DNA from: Mesorhizobium sp. SCN 65-20
Lineage (GTDB): Bacteria > Pseudomonadota > Alphaproteobacteria > Rhizobiales > Rhizobiaceae
Direction of reading: 5' to 3'
Assembly (NCBI GenBank): GCA_001724355.1
Contig: MEEF01000011.1
Span: 1-52,030, forward strand
Length of the DNA stretch: 52,030 nt
In this document: positions 1-9,088 of the stretch, piece by piece
How the letters are laid out: every line of letters starts with the position of its first letter
Numbering within the stretch: position 1 is the first letter of the stretch
Program-made: the position numbers and the translations under genes
The notes under the pieces: model-generated
Told to the model about the DNA's origin: nothing
Seen by the model: only the letters and a program-made list of their open reading frames with translations
Database searches by the model: none

Positions 1-107
<107 letters not shown>

Positions 108-761
108 TCAAAGGGCCTTGGGCCCGGTTTTCGCTCCATGAAGAGCCAGGAACTGCTGCGTCGCGCGCACGGCATCGCCGTCGATCTCCGCATCAGTCGA
201 TTCCAGCCGGTCGCCGAGCAGAAGCCTGATCTGCACGTCGCGGGCGACCAGCCCGAAAAAGGTCCGGAACGCCGTCTCGGCGTCGTCGAATTCGAGAAGT
301 CCAGCCTCGCGCCCGGCATCCAGGACCGGCTTCAGGCGCCGGCCCAACGCGAAACGGCCGCGCTCCAGCACGATGGCACCGAGGTCGCGCTTGTCGGACC
401 CGGCATGCCCCACCGCGACGCGGTTGAGCGCGATCGACGTGTCGCTGGAGATCACGCGCAGCCAGTCGGAAGCGAAGCGCTCGAGGCTCGCCGTAAGGGA
501 GGCGAGGTCGAGCCCCTTCGGGTCGACGGGTGTCACGCGCACCTTCGAGGCCTGCCACTGCACGGTCGCGGTCAGCAGGCCGTCACGATCGCCGAACCAC
601 TTGTAGAGCGTTTCCTTGGAGCAGCTGGCACGTCGGGCAACGGCCGTCATGGTCAGCCGGTCACCCTCCTCGACGAGCAGACGAAGCACGGCGTCGAGCA
701 CGTCGCGCTGACGCGCCGTCGGCCCCTCGCCTTCCATCATCTCGGACACTGCCTGCAGCAT
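108..761 (-). CDS. TetR/AcrR family transcriptional regulator upstream of ilvC
   Basis: This is a 217-residue one-domain-plus-ligand-domain repressor. An N-terminal helix-turn-helix is visible at about residues 18-62 (LTMTAVARRASCSKETLYKWFGD, where the tail SKETLYKWF is typical of TetR recognition helices). The rest is an alpha-helical C-terminal domain resembling the AefR-like group. The ATG at 761 has an AGGCGAGC ribosome binding site. The gene sits 24 nt before ilvC on the same strand. A 27-bp imperfect palindrome at 802-828, about 40 nt upstream of the start, is a good candidate for its own operator. The ligand cannot be told from sequence. Whether it controls ilvC or the divergent hydrolase is inference from position. 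Confidence 0.88.
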   Translation of the reverse strand: MLQAVSEMMEGEGPTARQRDVLDAVLRLLVEEGDRLTMTAVARRASCSKETLYKWFGDRDGLLTATVQWQASKVRVTPVDPKGLDLASLTASLERFASDWLRVISSDTSIALNRVAVGHAGSDKRDLGAIVLERGRFALGRRLKPVLDAGREAGLLEFDDAETAFRTFFGLVARDVQIRLLLGDRLESTDAEIDGDAVRATQQFLALHGAKTGPKAL

Positions 762-801
762 GCTCGCCTGTTGTTCCCTGCATTTCGGAGCCCGGTCAGG
801 C

Positions 802-828
802 TGCCGTACCGTACGTTACGGTTCGGCA
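802..828. promoter_or_regulatory. Palindromic operator candidate for the TetR regulator
   Basis: Two 12-bp arms, TGCCGTACCGTA and TACGGTTCGGCA, flank a CGT centre. The arms are inverted repeats matching at 11 of 12 positions. The size and symmetry fit a TetR-family dimer or dimer-pair site. It lies between the divergent TetR gene (start 761) and the hydrolase gene (start 1001). It is nearer the TetR start, so autoregulation is the simplest reading (inference). Confidence 0.6.
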
Positions 829-930
829 TTTCTATGGCGCAGATTCCGCTCACGCACAAGGCCCTTTCGTAGGTTCCGCCTCAACTGCGCGCACAAGTAA
901 GCTGGCACCATCGGTGTTGCAGCGCGGCGA

Positions 931-959
931 TTGACCTTACACCTGGCGGAATTCTTATC
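931..959 (+). promoter_or_regulatory. Sigma70-type promoter candidate for the serine hydrolase gene
   Basis: TTGACC at 931-936 and CTTATC at 954-959 are separated by 17 nt and point at the ATG at 1001. The -10 match is weak, so this is a candidate only. Confidence 0.35.
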
Positions 960-1000
960 TTGGTCTGCATCGCGAAACTCCATGAAGGGGGAGCATTGCC

Positions 1001-2080
1001 ATGCACGAGCGGATCGCAGGCACGGTCCACCCGAAATTCGCCCCGCTCAGGGAAGCGTTCGCCGCCCTTGAGGAGACGAGCGCCGGCATCGCTGTCCAGC
1101 TTGACGGCGAAACCGTCGTTGACCTTTGGACAAGCGGCAAATGGGTCCAGAATTCGATCGTCAACGTTTTCTCGGTCACCAAGCCGCTGGCAGCACTGTG
1201 CGTGCTGCGACTGGTGGACAAAGGCGAGATCGAACTGGATGCCGCTGTGGCCGACTATTGGCCGGAATACGCGACTAACGGCAAGGAAAGCACTACGGTC
1301 CGCCAGATCCTTGCCAATCAGGCCGGGCTTGTCGCTTTCGGCGCTCCGCACGGGACAGCGCTCCTCTATGACTGGGACAAGTGCGTACAGCGCATCGCAA
1401 CGGAGGCGCCGGCCTGGATACCCGGCGAACGCCATGGCGAAGCAGCCCTCCTCTACGGATATCTTGCAGGAGAGATCGTGCGCCGCGTCGACGGACGGGG
1501 GTTCAGCAGGTTCTTCCGGGAAGAGATCGCGCAGCCGCTCGGTCTGGACATCCACTTCGGCCTGCCCGACGAGCATCTGGCGCGCGCCGTCGATGTCGAA
1601 GACCCGGGCGGCAGATGGAAATCGGACCTGCTCGACGGCGCCCCCGACCTGCGCAGGCGTGCCTTGGAGAATCCACCCGGCCTGCTCGATCCGGGCACTC
1701 TCAACAGCCGGAAATGGCGCAAGGCGGAATTACCGGGCGTGAACGGCCATTCGGGAGCCGTGGCGCTGGCGAAGCTCTATGGGGCGCTGGCCAATGCCAG
1801 GTCATTGGAGCGGGTGATCTCTTCGGCGCTGTTCGACGAAATGGTCCGGGTCCAAGCGGAGGGCGAAGATGCCGTTTTCGGAATGCCGGCTTCCTATGGC
1901 CTAGGCATGCGCCTGGACGGCGGCCCATTTCGCAGCGCCGAGTTCGGCTATGGAGGCATCGGCGGCAGCGTTGCCTTCGGCAACCGCGCGCGGAACATGT
2001 CCTTCGCCTTCGTTACAGGCACCCTGCGGGGGCCCGAGCGGGCGATGGCACTCGAAAAGGCCTTGCTGGAACTGATCTGA
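1001..2080 (+). CDS. Serine hydrolase of the beta-lactamase / EstB-type esterase family
   Basis: This 359-residue protein has the fold of class C beta-lactamases and family VIII carboxylesterases. The nucleophile motif S-x-x-K is SVTK at residues 58-61. The second catalytic motif is Y-G-Y at 152-154, in place of the Y-x-N of true beta-lactamases; Y-x-x variants of this kind are common in family VIII esterases. No export signal is evident, so it is probably cytoplasmic. The ATG at 1001 has a GGGGGAG ribosome binding site. It is a single-gene unit, divergent from the TetR regulator and convergent with kup. Esterase rather than beta-lactam hydrolysis is the likelier activity, but the substrate is unknown. 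Confidence 0.8.
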   Translation: MHERIAGTVHPKFAPLREAFAALEETSAGIAVQLDGETVVDLWTSGKWVQNSIVNVFSVTKPLAALCVLRLVDKGEIELDAAVADYWPEYATNGKESTTVRQILANQAGLVAFGAPHGTALLYDWDKCVQRIATEAPAWIPGERHGEAALLYGYLAGEIVRRVDGRGFSRFFREEIAQPLGLDIHFGLPDEHLARAVDVEDPGGRWKSDLLDGAPDLRRRALENPPGLLDPGTLNSRKWRKAELPGVNGHSGAVALAKLYGALANARSLERVISSALFDEMVRVQAEGEDAVFGMPASYGLGMRLDGGPFRSAEFGYGGIGGSVAFGNRARNMSFAFVTGTLRGPERAMALEKALLELI

Positions 2081-2100
2081 CGGCCAGGGCAAGACGCCCG

Positions 2101-4020
2101 TCAGATCGAAACCTGCGTGCCGACTTCGACCACGCGACCGGTCGGGATCTGGAAGTACTCGGTTGCGTCTGCCGCGGTGCGGGCAAGGCCGATGAACAGC
2201 CTGTCCTGCCAGCGCGGCATGCCCGAATTGGGCGAAGCCTTGAGCGAGCGCCGCGACAGGAAGAACGACGTCGTCATGATGTCGAACTTCCATCCCTGCT
2301 TGCGGCAGATGGCCAGCGCTTTGGGGATGTTGGGCTGCTCCATGTAGCCGAACTTCAGCTTGACCCGCATGAACAGCTCGTTGATGGGCTCCATCTTGAC
2401 CCGTTCGCTGTCCGGCACCACCGGCTGCTGGGCGGTCACCACCGACAGGATGACGTTCTGTTCGTGCAGCACCTTGTAGTGCTTGAGGCTGTGCATCAGC
2501 GCGGTCGGCGCGCTCTCGGGGTCGCTGGTCAGGAAGACCGCCGTACCGGGCACGAGTTGCGGCTTCTTCTTCATCAGGCTCTCGGCCAGGAAGGTGAGCG
2601 GGATTTCGTTCTTGCGCGTCTTCTCGAAGAGGTGGCGGCTGCCGCGCACCCAGGTCCACATGACGGTCACGATGGCGAAGGCCACCAGGAGCGAGGCCCA
2701 ACCGCCTTCGTGCACCTTGACGATGTTGGACAGGAAGAACCCGACGTCGATCAGCAAAAACACCGAAATGACGGCGATGACCGCGGCAACCGGCCAACGC
2801 CAGATGCGCAGCATGACGATCGAGAGCAACAGCGTCGTCACCAGCATGTTGCCGGTCACCGAGATGCCGTAGGCGGCGGCGAGCTTGCTCGATTCTCCGA
2901 AACCGACCACCAGCAGCATAACCACCAGCGCCAGCAACAGGTTGACGCGCGGCATGTAGATCTGGCCCAGCGTCGTTTCCGACGTGTGCTGGATCACAAG
3001 GCGTGGCAGCATGTTCAGTTGCACCGCCTGCCGGGTCAGCGAGTAGGCGCCGCTGATGACCGCCTGGCTGGCGATTACCGTCGCGGCGGTCGCGAGCAGG
3101 ACCATCGGCACGAGCATCCAGCCCTCGTTCATCTCGAAGAACGGATGCCCGACGGTGCCTCCGTGGGCGAGCACGAAAGCGCCTTGGCCGGCATAGTTGA
3201 GCAGCAGGCAGGGAAAGACGATGGCGAGCCAGGCCAGCACGATGGGGCGCCGCCCGAAATGTCCGAGATCAGCGTAGAGCGCCTCCGCGCCTGTCACGGC
3301 CAGGAATATCGCGCCGATGGTGACGAACGAGACTTCCGGTTGATCCACCAGGAACTGGACGATGTAGATCGGATTGACCGCAAGCAGGATCTCGGGGTCA
3401 TCGGCGATGTGGATCAGGCCCGAGTAGCCGATTGCCAGGAACCAGATGAGCGTTATCGGCCCGAAGATGATGGCCACGCCGCCAGTGCCAAAGCGCTGCA
3501 CGGCAAACACCAACGCCAGGATCACCAGGGTCACCGGCACGACATAGGGGTCGAACGCCGGCGTCACGACCTTGAGACCCTCCACGGCCGAAAGCACCGA
3601 GATGGCCGGCGTGATGACGGCATCGCCGTAGAACAGCGATGCGCCGACCATGCCGAGAGCGAGGATCAATCCCGAGCGCTTGGCGTAGCTGCGCCTGGCC
3701 AGCGCCATCAGCGAGAGCGTTCCGCCCTCGCCCCGGTTATGGGCCCTGAGCACGAACATGACGTATTTGATGGTGACGATGATCGTCAGCGCCCAGATGA
3801 TGAGCGACAGCACGCCGAGGATATCCTCGCGGGAAGCCACCTGACCACCCGAGGAGGACGCAACCAGCGCCTCGCGGAAGGCGTAGATCGGGCTGGTTCC
3901 GATGTCGCCGAACACGACGCCCAGCGCACCGATGACCAGAATCCTGATGTCGTGAGAATGAGCGTCCGCCTGGACTGGCTGTCCGCTCTTTTCCACCTTG
4001 CCAGCGTCGGCATCGGCCAT
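2101..4020 (-). CDS. kup: Low-affinity potassium transport system protein Kup
   Basis: This is a 639-residue inner membrane K+ uptake protein of the KUP/HAK/KT family. The hallmark N-terminal segment [14 protein letters not shown] is present near residue 35. About twelve hydrophobic segments fill residues 30-470, and a soluble C-terminal domain of about 170 residues follows. The length agrees with the E. coli protein (622). I chose the ATG at 4020 because GGAGAG lies 8-13 nt upstream. An upstream in-frame alternative would add 18 residues that do not resemble the family. Two small palindromes lie in the leader at 4073-4095. Many rhizobia carry more than one kup, so the paralogue number cannot be given. 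Confidence 0.95.
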   Translation of the reverse strand: MADADAGKVEKSGQPVQADAHSHDIRILVIGALGVVFGDIGTSPIYAFREALVASSSGGQVASREDILGVLSLIIWALTIIVTIKYVMFVLRAHNRGEGGTLSLMALARRSYAKRSGLILALGMVGASLFYGDAVITPAISVLSAVEGLKVVTPAFDPYVVPVTLVILALVFAVQRFGTGGVAIIFGPITLIWFLAIGYSGLIHIADDPEILLAVNPIYIVQFLVDQPEVSFVTIGAIFLAVTGAEALYADLGHFGRRPIVLAWLAIVFPCLLLNYAGQGAFVLAHGGTVGHPFFEMNEGWMLVPMVLLATAATVIASQAVISGAYSLTRQAVQLNMLPRLVIQHTSETTLGQIYMPRVNLLLALVVMLLVVGFGESSKLAAAYGISVTGNMLVTTLLLSIVMLRIWRWPVAAVIAVISVFLLIDVGFFLSNIVKVHEGGWASLLVAFAIVTVMWTWVRGSRHLFEKTRKNEIPLTFLAESLMKKKPQLVPGTAVFLTSDPESAPTALMHSLKHYKVLHEQNVILSVVTAQQPVVPDSERVKMEPINELFMRVKLKFGYMEQPNIPKALAICRKQGWKFDIMTTSFFLSRRSLKASPNSGMPRWQDRLFIGLARTAADATEYFQIPTGRVVEVGTQVSI

Positions 4021-4072
4021 TGACGACTCTCCGTGAAGCCGCGGGGCTCTACCCTTGCTGTATGGCAAAAGC

Positions 4073-4095
4073 AACAGCTGTTTATTAGCAGCTAA
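4073..4095. promoter_or_regulatory. Two adjacent short palindromes in the kup upstream region
   Basis: AACAGCTGTT (4073-4082) is a perfect palindrome. TTAGC-A-GCTAA (4085-4095) is perfect around a central base. They sit 53-75 nt upstream of the kup ATG in a locally AT-rich stretch, where a promoter or operator would be expected. No regulator is implied by the neighbourhood. Confidence 0.25.
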
Positions 4096-4126
4096 TGTCC
4101 GACCTAAGCAAAAAAAGCGGTGATCG

Positions 4127-4867
4127 TCACCAGCCGCACGCCTTCAGGAAGCGCTTTATCGTTGCCGGCATGCCGTGCTCGAGCGCATCCGCGGTCAGGC
4201 CATGGCCTATTGAAACCTCGGCAAGCTTGGGGATGCGGCGCATCAGCGGCGGCAGATTGTCGACCACAAGGTCGTGGCCGGCATTCACCGCCAGTCCGGC
4301 CGCGAACGCGGCGTCCGCGGTCTTGCCCAGCAATTCCAGCTGCTTGGCAGCGCCAGCGGGATCGGAATAGCAGGCGCCGTAAGGCCCGGTGAACAGTTCG
4401 ATCCTGTCCGCCCCGGTATCGCGCGCGGCCGTCACGCCGGCAGGATCTGCATCCGAGAACAGCGAGACACGGAAGCCGCCCTTCTTTAGCCGGGCGACGA
4501 TGGGCTTGAGGAAGCCCTGCTGCCCGGCAAAGTCCCAGCCATGGTCCGAAGTCGCCTGGATCGGGTCGTCCGGCACCAACGTCACCTGTTCGGGCTGGTG
4601 CTTTTCGACCAGCTCCAGGAAATCCTCGCTTGGATAACCTTCGATGTTGAACTCGGCCTTGGGGAACTCGTCATCGATCAGGGCCCTGATCTCGGGCACG
4701 TCGGTGAAGCGCACGTGCCGCTGGTCGGGGCGCGGGTGCACGGTCAGGCCATGGGCACCTGCCGCAAGCGCGATCCGCCCGAGCCCGGACACGCTCGGCC
4801 AGGGCAAGTCTCGCCGGTTGCGCAGCATGGCGATGGCATTGAGGTTCACGGACAGCTTGGCGGGCAT
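4127..4867 (-). CDS. pdxJ: Pyridoxine 5'-phosphate synthase PdxJ
   Basis: This is a 246-residue TIM-barrel enzyme. It condenses 1-deoxyxylulose 5-phosphate with 3-amino-2-oxopropyl phosphate to make pyridoxine 5'-phosphate in vitamin B6 synthesis. Family signatures include the start [26 protein letters not shown] near residue 45 (phosphate/substrate loop), the glutamate motif NIEGYPS, TLVPD, and the closing NAGHDLV and SIGHGL. The ATG at 4867 is preferred over a TTG two codons upstream because it is followed directly by the conserved KLSVN segment. It is transcribed toward kup, with a 106-nt gap. Confidence 0.95.
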   Translation of the reverse strand: MPAKLSVNLNAIAMLRNRRDLPWPSVSGLGRIALAAGAHGLTVHPRPDQRHVRFTDVPEIRALIDDEFPKAEFNIEGYPSEDFLELVEKHQPEQVTLVPDDPIQATSDHGWDFAGQQGFLKPIVARLKKGGFRVSLFSDADPAGVTAARDTGADRIELFTGPYGACYSDPAGAAKQLELLGKTADAAFAAGLAVNAGHDLVVDNLPPLMRRIPKLAEVSIGHGLTADALEHGMPATIKRFLKACGW

Positions 4868-4978
4868 CGGCAACTCACGGCATGTTCAAGACATCGCACC
4901 TAGCACGCCCCGGTGGGAACAGAGAGCCTTTTTATGTGTTCCAGAGGACAGCGAACATCCGATCCCGAGGAGCAAGAG

Positions 4979-5386
4979 ATGTCATCCATGGCCGCCCCAC
5001 CGGCAATACGCCGCATCGAAACCGACCGCGACGATGTCTTCGCCCTGGAGATCGTCGGGCGCCTGACGCCAGCCGACTACGAAAATTCCTACGGCCTACT
5101 CGACGCCGCCTACAGGGAGCACGACAAGATCGACATCCTGCTGCGCGCCGAAGGCTATGACGGCTTCGACTGGTCGCCGATCTTCAGCCAGTCCACCTGG
5201 AAGGAGGAATTCAAGGCATTCAAGCACATACGGCGCTACGCTATGGTGGGCGGCCCCGCTTGGATGAGCACGTTGACGAGGTTTTTCTCCCCGCTGAGCC
5301 CCATAGAGGTCAGGTATTTCGCGCCCGAAGACGAGACCAAGGCCTGGGAATGGCTCGGCGCCGAACCGATCGAGCCCAAAACCTGA
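4979..5386 (+). CDS. SpoIIAA-like / STAS-SEC14-type small protein
   Basis: This 135-residue protein resembles the SpoIIAA-like family (STAS fold). It has a beta-alpha pattern with the segment FALEIVGRLTPADYE, a central LLRAEGYDGFDW, and a C-terminal RYFAPEDETKAWEWL, typical of these proteins. The role is poorly known; related proteins are cytoplasmic and may bind lipid or act in anti-sigma-like partnerships. The ATG at 4979 is chosen for the GAGGAGCAAGAG ribosome binding site; longer starts lack one. Its stop codon directly abuts the stop of the convergent helicase gene, with no intergenic base. Confidence 0.7.
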   Translation: MSSMAAPPAIRRIETDRDDVFALEIVGRLTPADYENSYGLLDAAYREHDKIDILLRAEGYDGFDWSPIFSQSTWKEEFKAFKHIRRYAMVGGPAWMSTLTRFFSPLSPIEVRYFAPEDETKAWEWLGAEPIEPKT

Positions 5387-6514
5387 TCAGCGGACGATGG
5401 TCAGGCGCTCGGCCGCGCGGGTGATCGCCGTGTAGAGCCAGCGCTGGCGCGTGTCCTTGAAGGCCCAGCTCTCATCGAACAGCACGACGTTGTTCCACTG
5501 CGAGCCCTGCGCCTTGTGTACCGTCAGTGCATAGCCATAGTCGAAATCGTCGTACCGCTTCTTGGTGCCCCACGGGATGTCCTCGTCGGGGTTCTCGAAG
5601 GTCTGCTTGAGCAGCTTGATCTTCGCAACACCCCGGTCGGGATCGTCCTCCTCCGGCGAAACCAGCAGGTTGATGCCGGGTTTCACCGTCTCGCGCGACG
5701 AGGTCATCACCTTCCACAGCGAGCCGTTGAGCAGGCCCTTGGCCGGGTCGTTGCGCAGGCACACCAGCTTGTCGCCGGCTTGAGGGTAGCCGGCGGTGAA
5801 TCCCTTGAGTTCGCGCAGGCGCTGGTTGTAGCGGCGGCGCGTGCGATTGGTTCCGACCAGTACCTGATCGGCCGCCAATACGAGTTCCTGGTTGACCTCT
5901 TCCCGGCCGATCACCTGCGCGGAGCCGAAATCGCCGCGCATGAACTCGCGCCCCTCGCGCACGTCGAGCGCAAGCCTGATGATCGGGTTGTCGCGGGCCT
6001 GGCGATGGATTTCGGTGAGCAGGAAATCCGGCTCCTGCTCGGTGAAGAACCCGCCGCCGGAGATCGGCGGAAGCTGCGCCGGATCGCCCAGCACCAGGAT
6101 CGGCGTGCCGAACGACATCAGGTCCTTGCCCAGTTCCTCGTCGACCATCGAGCATTCGTCGATGACGATCAGCTTGGCCTTCGCCACCGGGCTCTGCCGG
6201 TTGAGCGAAAAGGTAGGCGACATCGAGGTACGGCCGGTCGTCTCATCCTCGACCGCTTCCTCGCCCTTTGGCCGGTAGATCAGCGAATGGATGGTGCGCG
6301 CGTTGGTCGCGCCCTTCGAGCGCAGCACCTGCGCCGCCTTGCCGGTGAAGGCCGCGAACTGGACCTGGCCGTCGACATGCTCGGCGAAATAGCGGGCAAG
6401 CGTGGTCTTTCCCGTGCCGGCATAACCAAACAGGCGGAAAACCTGCGGCCGGCCCGACTTCAGCCAATGTGCCACGGCCTGCAGTGCAGCATCCTGTTGA
6501 GGTGAGAATTCCAT
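5387..6514 (-). CDS. ATP-dependent RecD-like DNA helicase (compact SF1B type)
   Basis: This 375-residue protein is a short superfamily 1 helicase. Walker A is GYAGTGKT at residues 30-37 and Walker B is IDE at about 118-120 (VIDECSMVDEE). Motif III is GDPAQLPP, and the C-terminal UvrD_C_2 segment YALTVHKAQGSQW is followed by YTAITRA. It lacks the long N-terminal extension of RecD2 and looks like the Dda/RecD core alone. It is probably a 5'-3' DNA helicase in repair or replication restart (family inference). The ATG at 6514 starts MEFSPQQDAALQ, matching the family's Q-motif-like beginning. RecB and RecC are not encoded nearby. Confidence 0.85.
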   Translation of the reverse strand: MEFSPQQDAALQAVAHWLKSGRPQVFRLFGYAGTGKTTLARYFAEHVDGQVQFAAFTGKAAQVLRSKGATNARTIHSLIYRPKGEEAVEDETTGRTSMSPTFSLNRQSPVAKAKLIVIDECSMVDEELGKDLMSFGTPILVLGDPAQLPPISGGGFFTEQEPDFLLTEIHRQARDNPIIRLALDVREGREFMRGDFGSAQVIGREEVNQELVLAADQVLVGTNRTRRRYNQRLRELKGFTAGYPQAGDKLVCLRNDPAKGLLNGSLWKVMTSSRETVKPGINLLVSPEEDDPDRGVAKIKLLKQTFENPDEDIPWGTKKRYDDFDYGYALTVHKAQGSQWNNVVLFDESWAFKDTRQRWLYTAITRAAERLTIVR

Positions 6515-6562
6515 GGTTTTGACTGACAGGATTCGGCCGCGAAGGGCAAGGGATTTGGGCTG

Positions 6563-6952
6563 CTAGGCCAGATCCGTCTGGGCGAAATCGTTGCCCTTGT
6601 ACAGCAACTTCGCACCCGCCCGCTTGGCCATAGCATACGAAAAGCAATCACCGAGATTGAGCCGGGCCGGATGGCCGGAGCCCTTCCCATATCGATCTCG
6701 AACAATCGCCAGCTCGAACAGGATGTTCTCGTCTATCGGAGCGACTCTAATCCCTGCCTCGGCGAGGAATCGGTCGATCTCGATGAGCGCGGAGGCGCAA
6801 CTGCCAGTCAGTCCGCTGATTGACGTTGCGGTTTCGAAAATGGAGACCGCCGACGTAAAACACGATACGCTCCGGCGTATCGCCGCGAGAAAGTCCTTGC
6901 GCTCCGGCTCATTGGCCAGAATGCAAACCATGGCCGACGCATCGACATACAT
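6563..6952 (-). CDS. vapC: VapC-type PIN-domain toxin (ribonuclease)
   Basis: This is a 129-residue PIN domain with the expected acidic residues: D4 (MYVDAS), E40 (SIFET), D102 (NLGDCFSYA) and D122 (KGNDF). This is the Mg2+-binding quartet of VapC RNases that cleave tRNA or other RNAs. The start at 6952 gives the canonical MYVDAS beginning and overlaps the antitoxin stop by one base (TAATG), which implies translational coupling. The in-frame start 21 nt further upstream would add unrelated residues. The antitoxin gene precedes it. The pair lies between the helicase and nitrile hydratase genes. Confidence 0.9.
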   Translation of the reverse strand: MYVDASAMVCILANEPERKDFLAAIRRSVSCFTSAVSIFETATSISGLTGSCASALIEIDRFLAEAGIRVAPIDENILFELAIVRDRYGKGSGHPARLNLGDCFSYAMAKRAGAKLLYKGNDFAQTDLA

Positions 6953-7215
6953 TAGCCATCCCCCTCTCCCCAAAGCTCATCGAAGAACTTCTTGTCGGCA
7001 CGGAAATTCGTCCTAGGCAGCCGATCCAAGCGGTCGAGCAACGGCTTCAAACGATCTTCGAGAGGCCGGTCATCCTGCTCGTTGGCGCGAACGGTGTCGG
7101 CATGAAGAGCCTCCTGAACAGCCTCCTTGATGGCTGCAGTGATGCCGATCCCCCTCTCTTGAGCCAGTCTCCTCACCAAGGCGTCGGTCTCGTCATCCTT
7201 TACGTGTATCACCAT
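6952..7215 (-). CDS. vapB: VapB-type antitoxin
   Basis: This is an 87-residue antitoxin. Its N-terminal DNA-binding part (MVIHVKDDETDALVRRLAQE, then GITAAIKEAVQEAL) resembles the PSK/Rv0623-like VapB family. The acidic, Trp-containing C-terminus (FFDELWGEGDG) would wrap the toxin. The ATG at 7215 is preferred; a TTG four codons upstream is the only longer option. The upstream 45 nt are AT-rich (TTTACA, TATAAA, TATATATT), in contrast to the GC-rich surroundings. That fits a strong autoregulated TA promoter and possible recent acquisition, but no exact operator palindrome stands out. Confidence 0.87.
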   Translation of the reverse strand: MVIHVKDDETDALVRRLAQERGIGITAAIKEAVQEALHADTVRANEQDDRPLEDRLKPLLDRLDRLPRTNFRADKKFFDELWGEGDG

Positions 7216-7447
7216 AATATATACCAATTTATAGTTGTTATGTAAACTCTATTTTATCTTGTATAAAATCAGAACACAAGGCGAACACACATGTCCGTTG
7301 TGCTGGTGTATGACATTTGAACGGAAGGTCTGTTTTAGCTCAGAGGTACGAGCGGATCGGAAGAAGCCGAACTCGATGCCCTGCGAAAGTCTGCAAATGT
7401 AAGAAGATCCGACCGCCACGCGGCAGCCCGGTGCAAATTCTAACGAC

Positions 7448-7786
7448 CTACGCCAGCGGATCGTTCTCCAGCAGGATCGGCCTGCCATGTGGCGTCGCAT
7501 GCGCGGCCCGCTCCCAGGCGGCGGCTACCGCATCGACCTCGTCATGCCCGGCAAGGCCCTTTTCGGCGAGGAGCCGCTCCAGCGCGGCAACCCAGCGCTC
7601 GTAGTAGTCGCTGCCATCGGCGGCGGCCTCCGGGCGCTTGACCTCGGCGGACAACCGCTCGGCCCATTCCGCCCAACTGAAGACGCCGCGCTCATGCAGG
7701 GCGACCACCATAGCGAAGGCTTCCGCCTGCCAGGGTTCGGAGAACACCGGTTCGTCGATGCCGGCGGGCAGTTCAGGCCGGCTCAA
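7448..7786 (-). CDS. Nitrile hydratase accessory protein (metallochaperone-like activator)
   Basis: This 112-residue protein matches the nitrile hydratase accessory family. These proteins resemble the N-terminal part of the beta subunit and help load the metal into the alpha subunit. Typical segments are PVFSEPWQAEAFAMVVALHERGVFSWAEWA and YYERWVAALERLL, with a C-terminal HGRPI. The start is a TTG at 7786. It overlaps the last 14 nt of the beta subunit gene and has GGGAG upstream, inside that gene. No ATG or GTG gives a family-length protein. This is the third gene of the alpha-beta-accessory operon. Confidence 0.87.
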   Translation of the reverse strand: MSRPELPAGIDEPVFSEPWQAEAFAMVVALHERGVFSWAEWAERLSAEVKRPEAAADGSDYYERWVAALERLLAEKGLAGHDEVDAVAAAWERAAHATPHGRPILLENDPLA

Positions 7787-8432
7787 GGTAGCTCTCCCAG
7801 GCGTCGATGCTGACGGTCAACGTCGGGTCGGCTCCGTCACCCCACAACTCGGGGGCCGAAAAGGCGACGGTATAGACCCATTGCGGGTTCTCGCCGCGGC
7901 CATGCGCATTGGTGTCGGGAAACACATAGCCCTCGCGGACCGCGTCGATCACCCCTTCCTTGCCCCGGGCATAGCGCGGCAGGCGCGTGTGGCCTGCCGG
8001 ATGGAAATTCCTGGTGCGAACGCGCTGCCCAGCCGAGAAGCGCGCGTGTGCTGCCACCGGCCGGTCGCACGGCCCGCCCTTGGCAAGCGCTGCCGGCACA
8101 TTCTCGGCCTTGAGCACCCGTTTGGGTTCTGCCGCCGGATCGACTGCGGTCCCCGCTGCAAGGTCGCCTGGGGTCACGAAGCCGTGCTTTTGCAGGAGCC
8201 CTTCCAGCGCCTTGATCCAGATCTCGTAGTAGGTCGACGCGTAATAGTCCGCCGGATGCAGGCTCTCGCGCGTGTGCCGGCTTTCGTCGATGTTCCAGGC
8301 ACCCATGGCACCGGCGCAGAGCGTAACGCCCAGCGCGCGCTTCTCCCATTCAGCGTGGAAGATGGGCTCGTCCTTTGCGGGCGCTACCGGACCGAAGCCC
8401 ATCTGCCCGCCGAGATCCTGGGGTCCGTTCAT
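7773..8432 (-). CDS. nthB: Nitrile hydratase subunit beta
   Basis: This 219-residue beta subunit pairs with the alpha chain to form the enzyme that hydrates nitriles to amides. Family marks are the start [16 protein letters not shown], the [25 protein letters not shown] segment near residue 55, and the C-terminal SH3-like barrel ([26 protein letters not shown], then DAWESYLE). The ATG at 8432 overlaps the alpha stop in an ATGA tetranucleotide, implying coupled translation. Longer upstream frames are shadows of the alpha gene. The order alpha-beta-accessory is the usual one for cobalt nitrile hydratases of rhizobia. Confidence 0.93.
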   Translation of the reverse strand: MNGPQDLGGQMGFGPVAPAKDEPIFHAEWEKRALGVTLCAGAMGAWNIDESRHTRESLHPADYYASTYYEIWIKALEGLLQKHGFVTPGDLAAGTAVDPAAEPKRVLKAENVPAALAKGGPCDRPVAAHARFSAGQRVRTRNFHPAGHTRLPRYARGKEGVIDAVREGYVFPDTNAHGRGENPQWVYTVAFSAPELWGDGADPTLTVSIDAWESYLEPA

Positions 8433-9046
8433 AGGGCCTCCCGCGCCACACCGGTCCCGATCATGGAATCGCGCGTCACCAGGTCCGCCAGGCGCTCCTC
8501 GCTCCAGCCTTCCGTGCCCGACGGCCGCTGCGGCACCACCAGGTAGCGCAGCTCGGCGGTCGAATCCCACACCCGGATCTTCTTGCCGTCCGCAAGCTTC
8601 AGTCCGAATTCCGCGAGCACGCCACGCGGGTCGATCACGGCCCGCGAGCGATAGGGCGGCGCCTTGTACCAGACCGGCGGCAGGCCAAGCACCGACCACG
8701 GGTAGCAGGAGCACAGGGTGCAGACGACGAGATTGTGGGTCTCGTCAGTGTTGAACACCGCCTGCATGTGCTCGCCCTGGCGCCCGGTATAGCCGAGCGA
8801 GGCAATCGCGGCCGTAGCGTCCCGTTTCAACCAATCGGCGAATTCGGCGTCGCTCCAGGCCCTCGCGACGACCCGCGCGCCGTTGCGCGGACCGACCTTG
8901 GTTTCATAGGTGTCGACGATGACGTCGATCGCGGCGGAGTCGATCAACCCCTTGCGGGTCAGGATCGTCTCCAGCGCCCGCACCCGCGCCGCCATCGGGT
9001 CGAGTTCGTTGTCGTGATCGTGATCGTGATGATGGTCGTGTGCCAT
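8429..9046 (-). CDS. nthA: Nitrile hydratase subunit alpha, cobalt type
   Basis: This 205-residue catalytic subunit carries the metal-claw motif C-T-L-C-S-C at residues 109-114. In this family Thr in the second position marks non-corrin cobalt enzymes, while iron enzymes have Ser. The two outer cysteines are the ones oxidised to sulfinic/sulfenic acid in known members. The N-terminus ([12 protein letters not shown]) has six His and five Asp in its first 12 residues, possibly a metal-binding tail (inference). The ATG at 9046 starts the operon proper. A LysE-type exporter gene ends 42 nt upstream on the same strand. No amidase gene or cobalt transporter is found in the window. Confidence 0.95.
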   Translation of the reverse strand: MAHDHHHDHDHDNELDPMAARVRALETILTRKGLIDSAAIDVIVDTYETKVGPRNGARVVARAWSDAEFADWLKRDATAAIASLGYTGRQGEHMQAVFNTDETHNLVVCTLCSCYPWSVLGLPPVWYKAPPYRSRAVIDPRGVLAEFGLKLADGKKIRVWDSTAELRYLVVPQRPSGTEGWSEERLADLVTRDSMIGTGVAREAL

Positions 9047-9088
9047 GGCGGGAGGCTATGCCCGGTCGCGCACGCACGCAACTGCCAT

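Noticed and set aside
1381..4023. An 880-codon open frame on the plus strand
   Set aside because: It runs antisense through kup and out of frame through the serine hydrolase gene. Composition is Arg/His/Asp-rich shadow sequence, typical of high-GC antisense frames.
7320..7447. A tRNA-like D-arm (TAGCTCAGAGGTACGAGC) upstream of vapB
   Set aside because: The acceptor stem, anticodon stem and T-arm cannot be completed, so it is not a tRNA gene. A remnant cannot be excluded but is not supported.
7249..7500. An 83-codon minus-strand frame between vapB and the nitrile hydratase genes
   Set aside because: No ribosome binding site or recognisable sequence, and it overlaps the end of the accessory protein gene.
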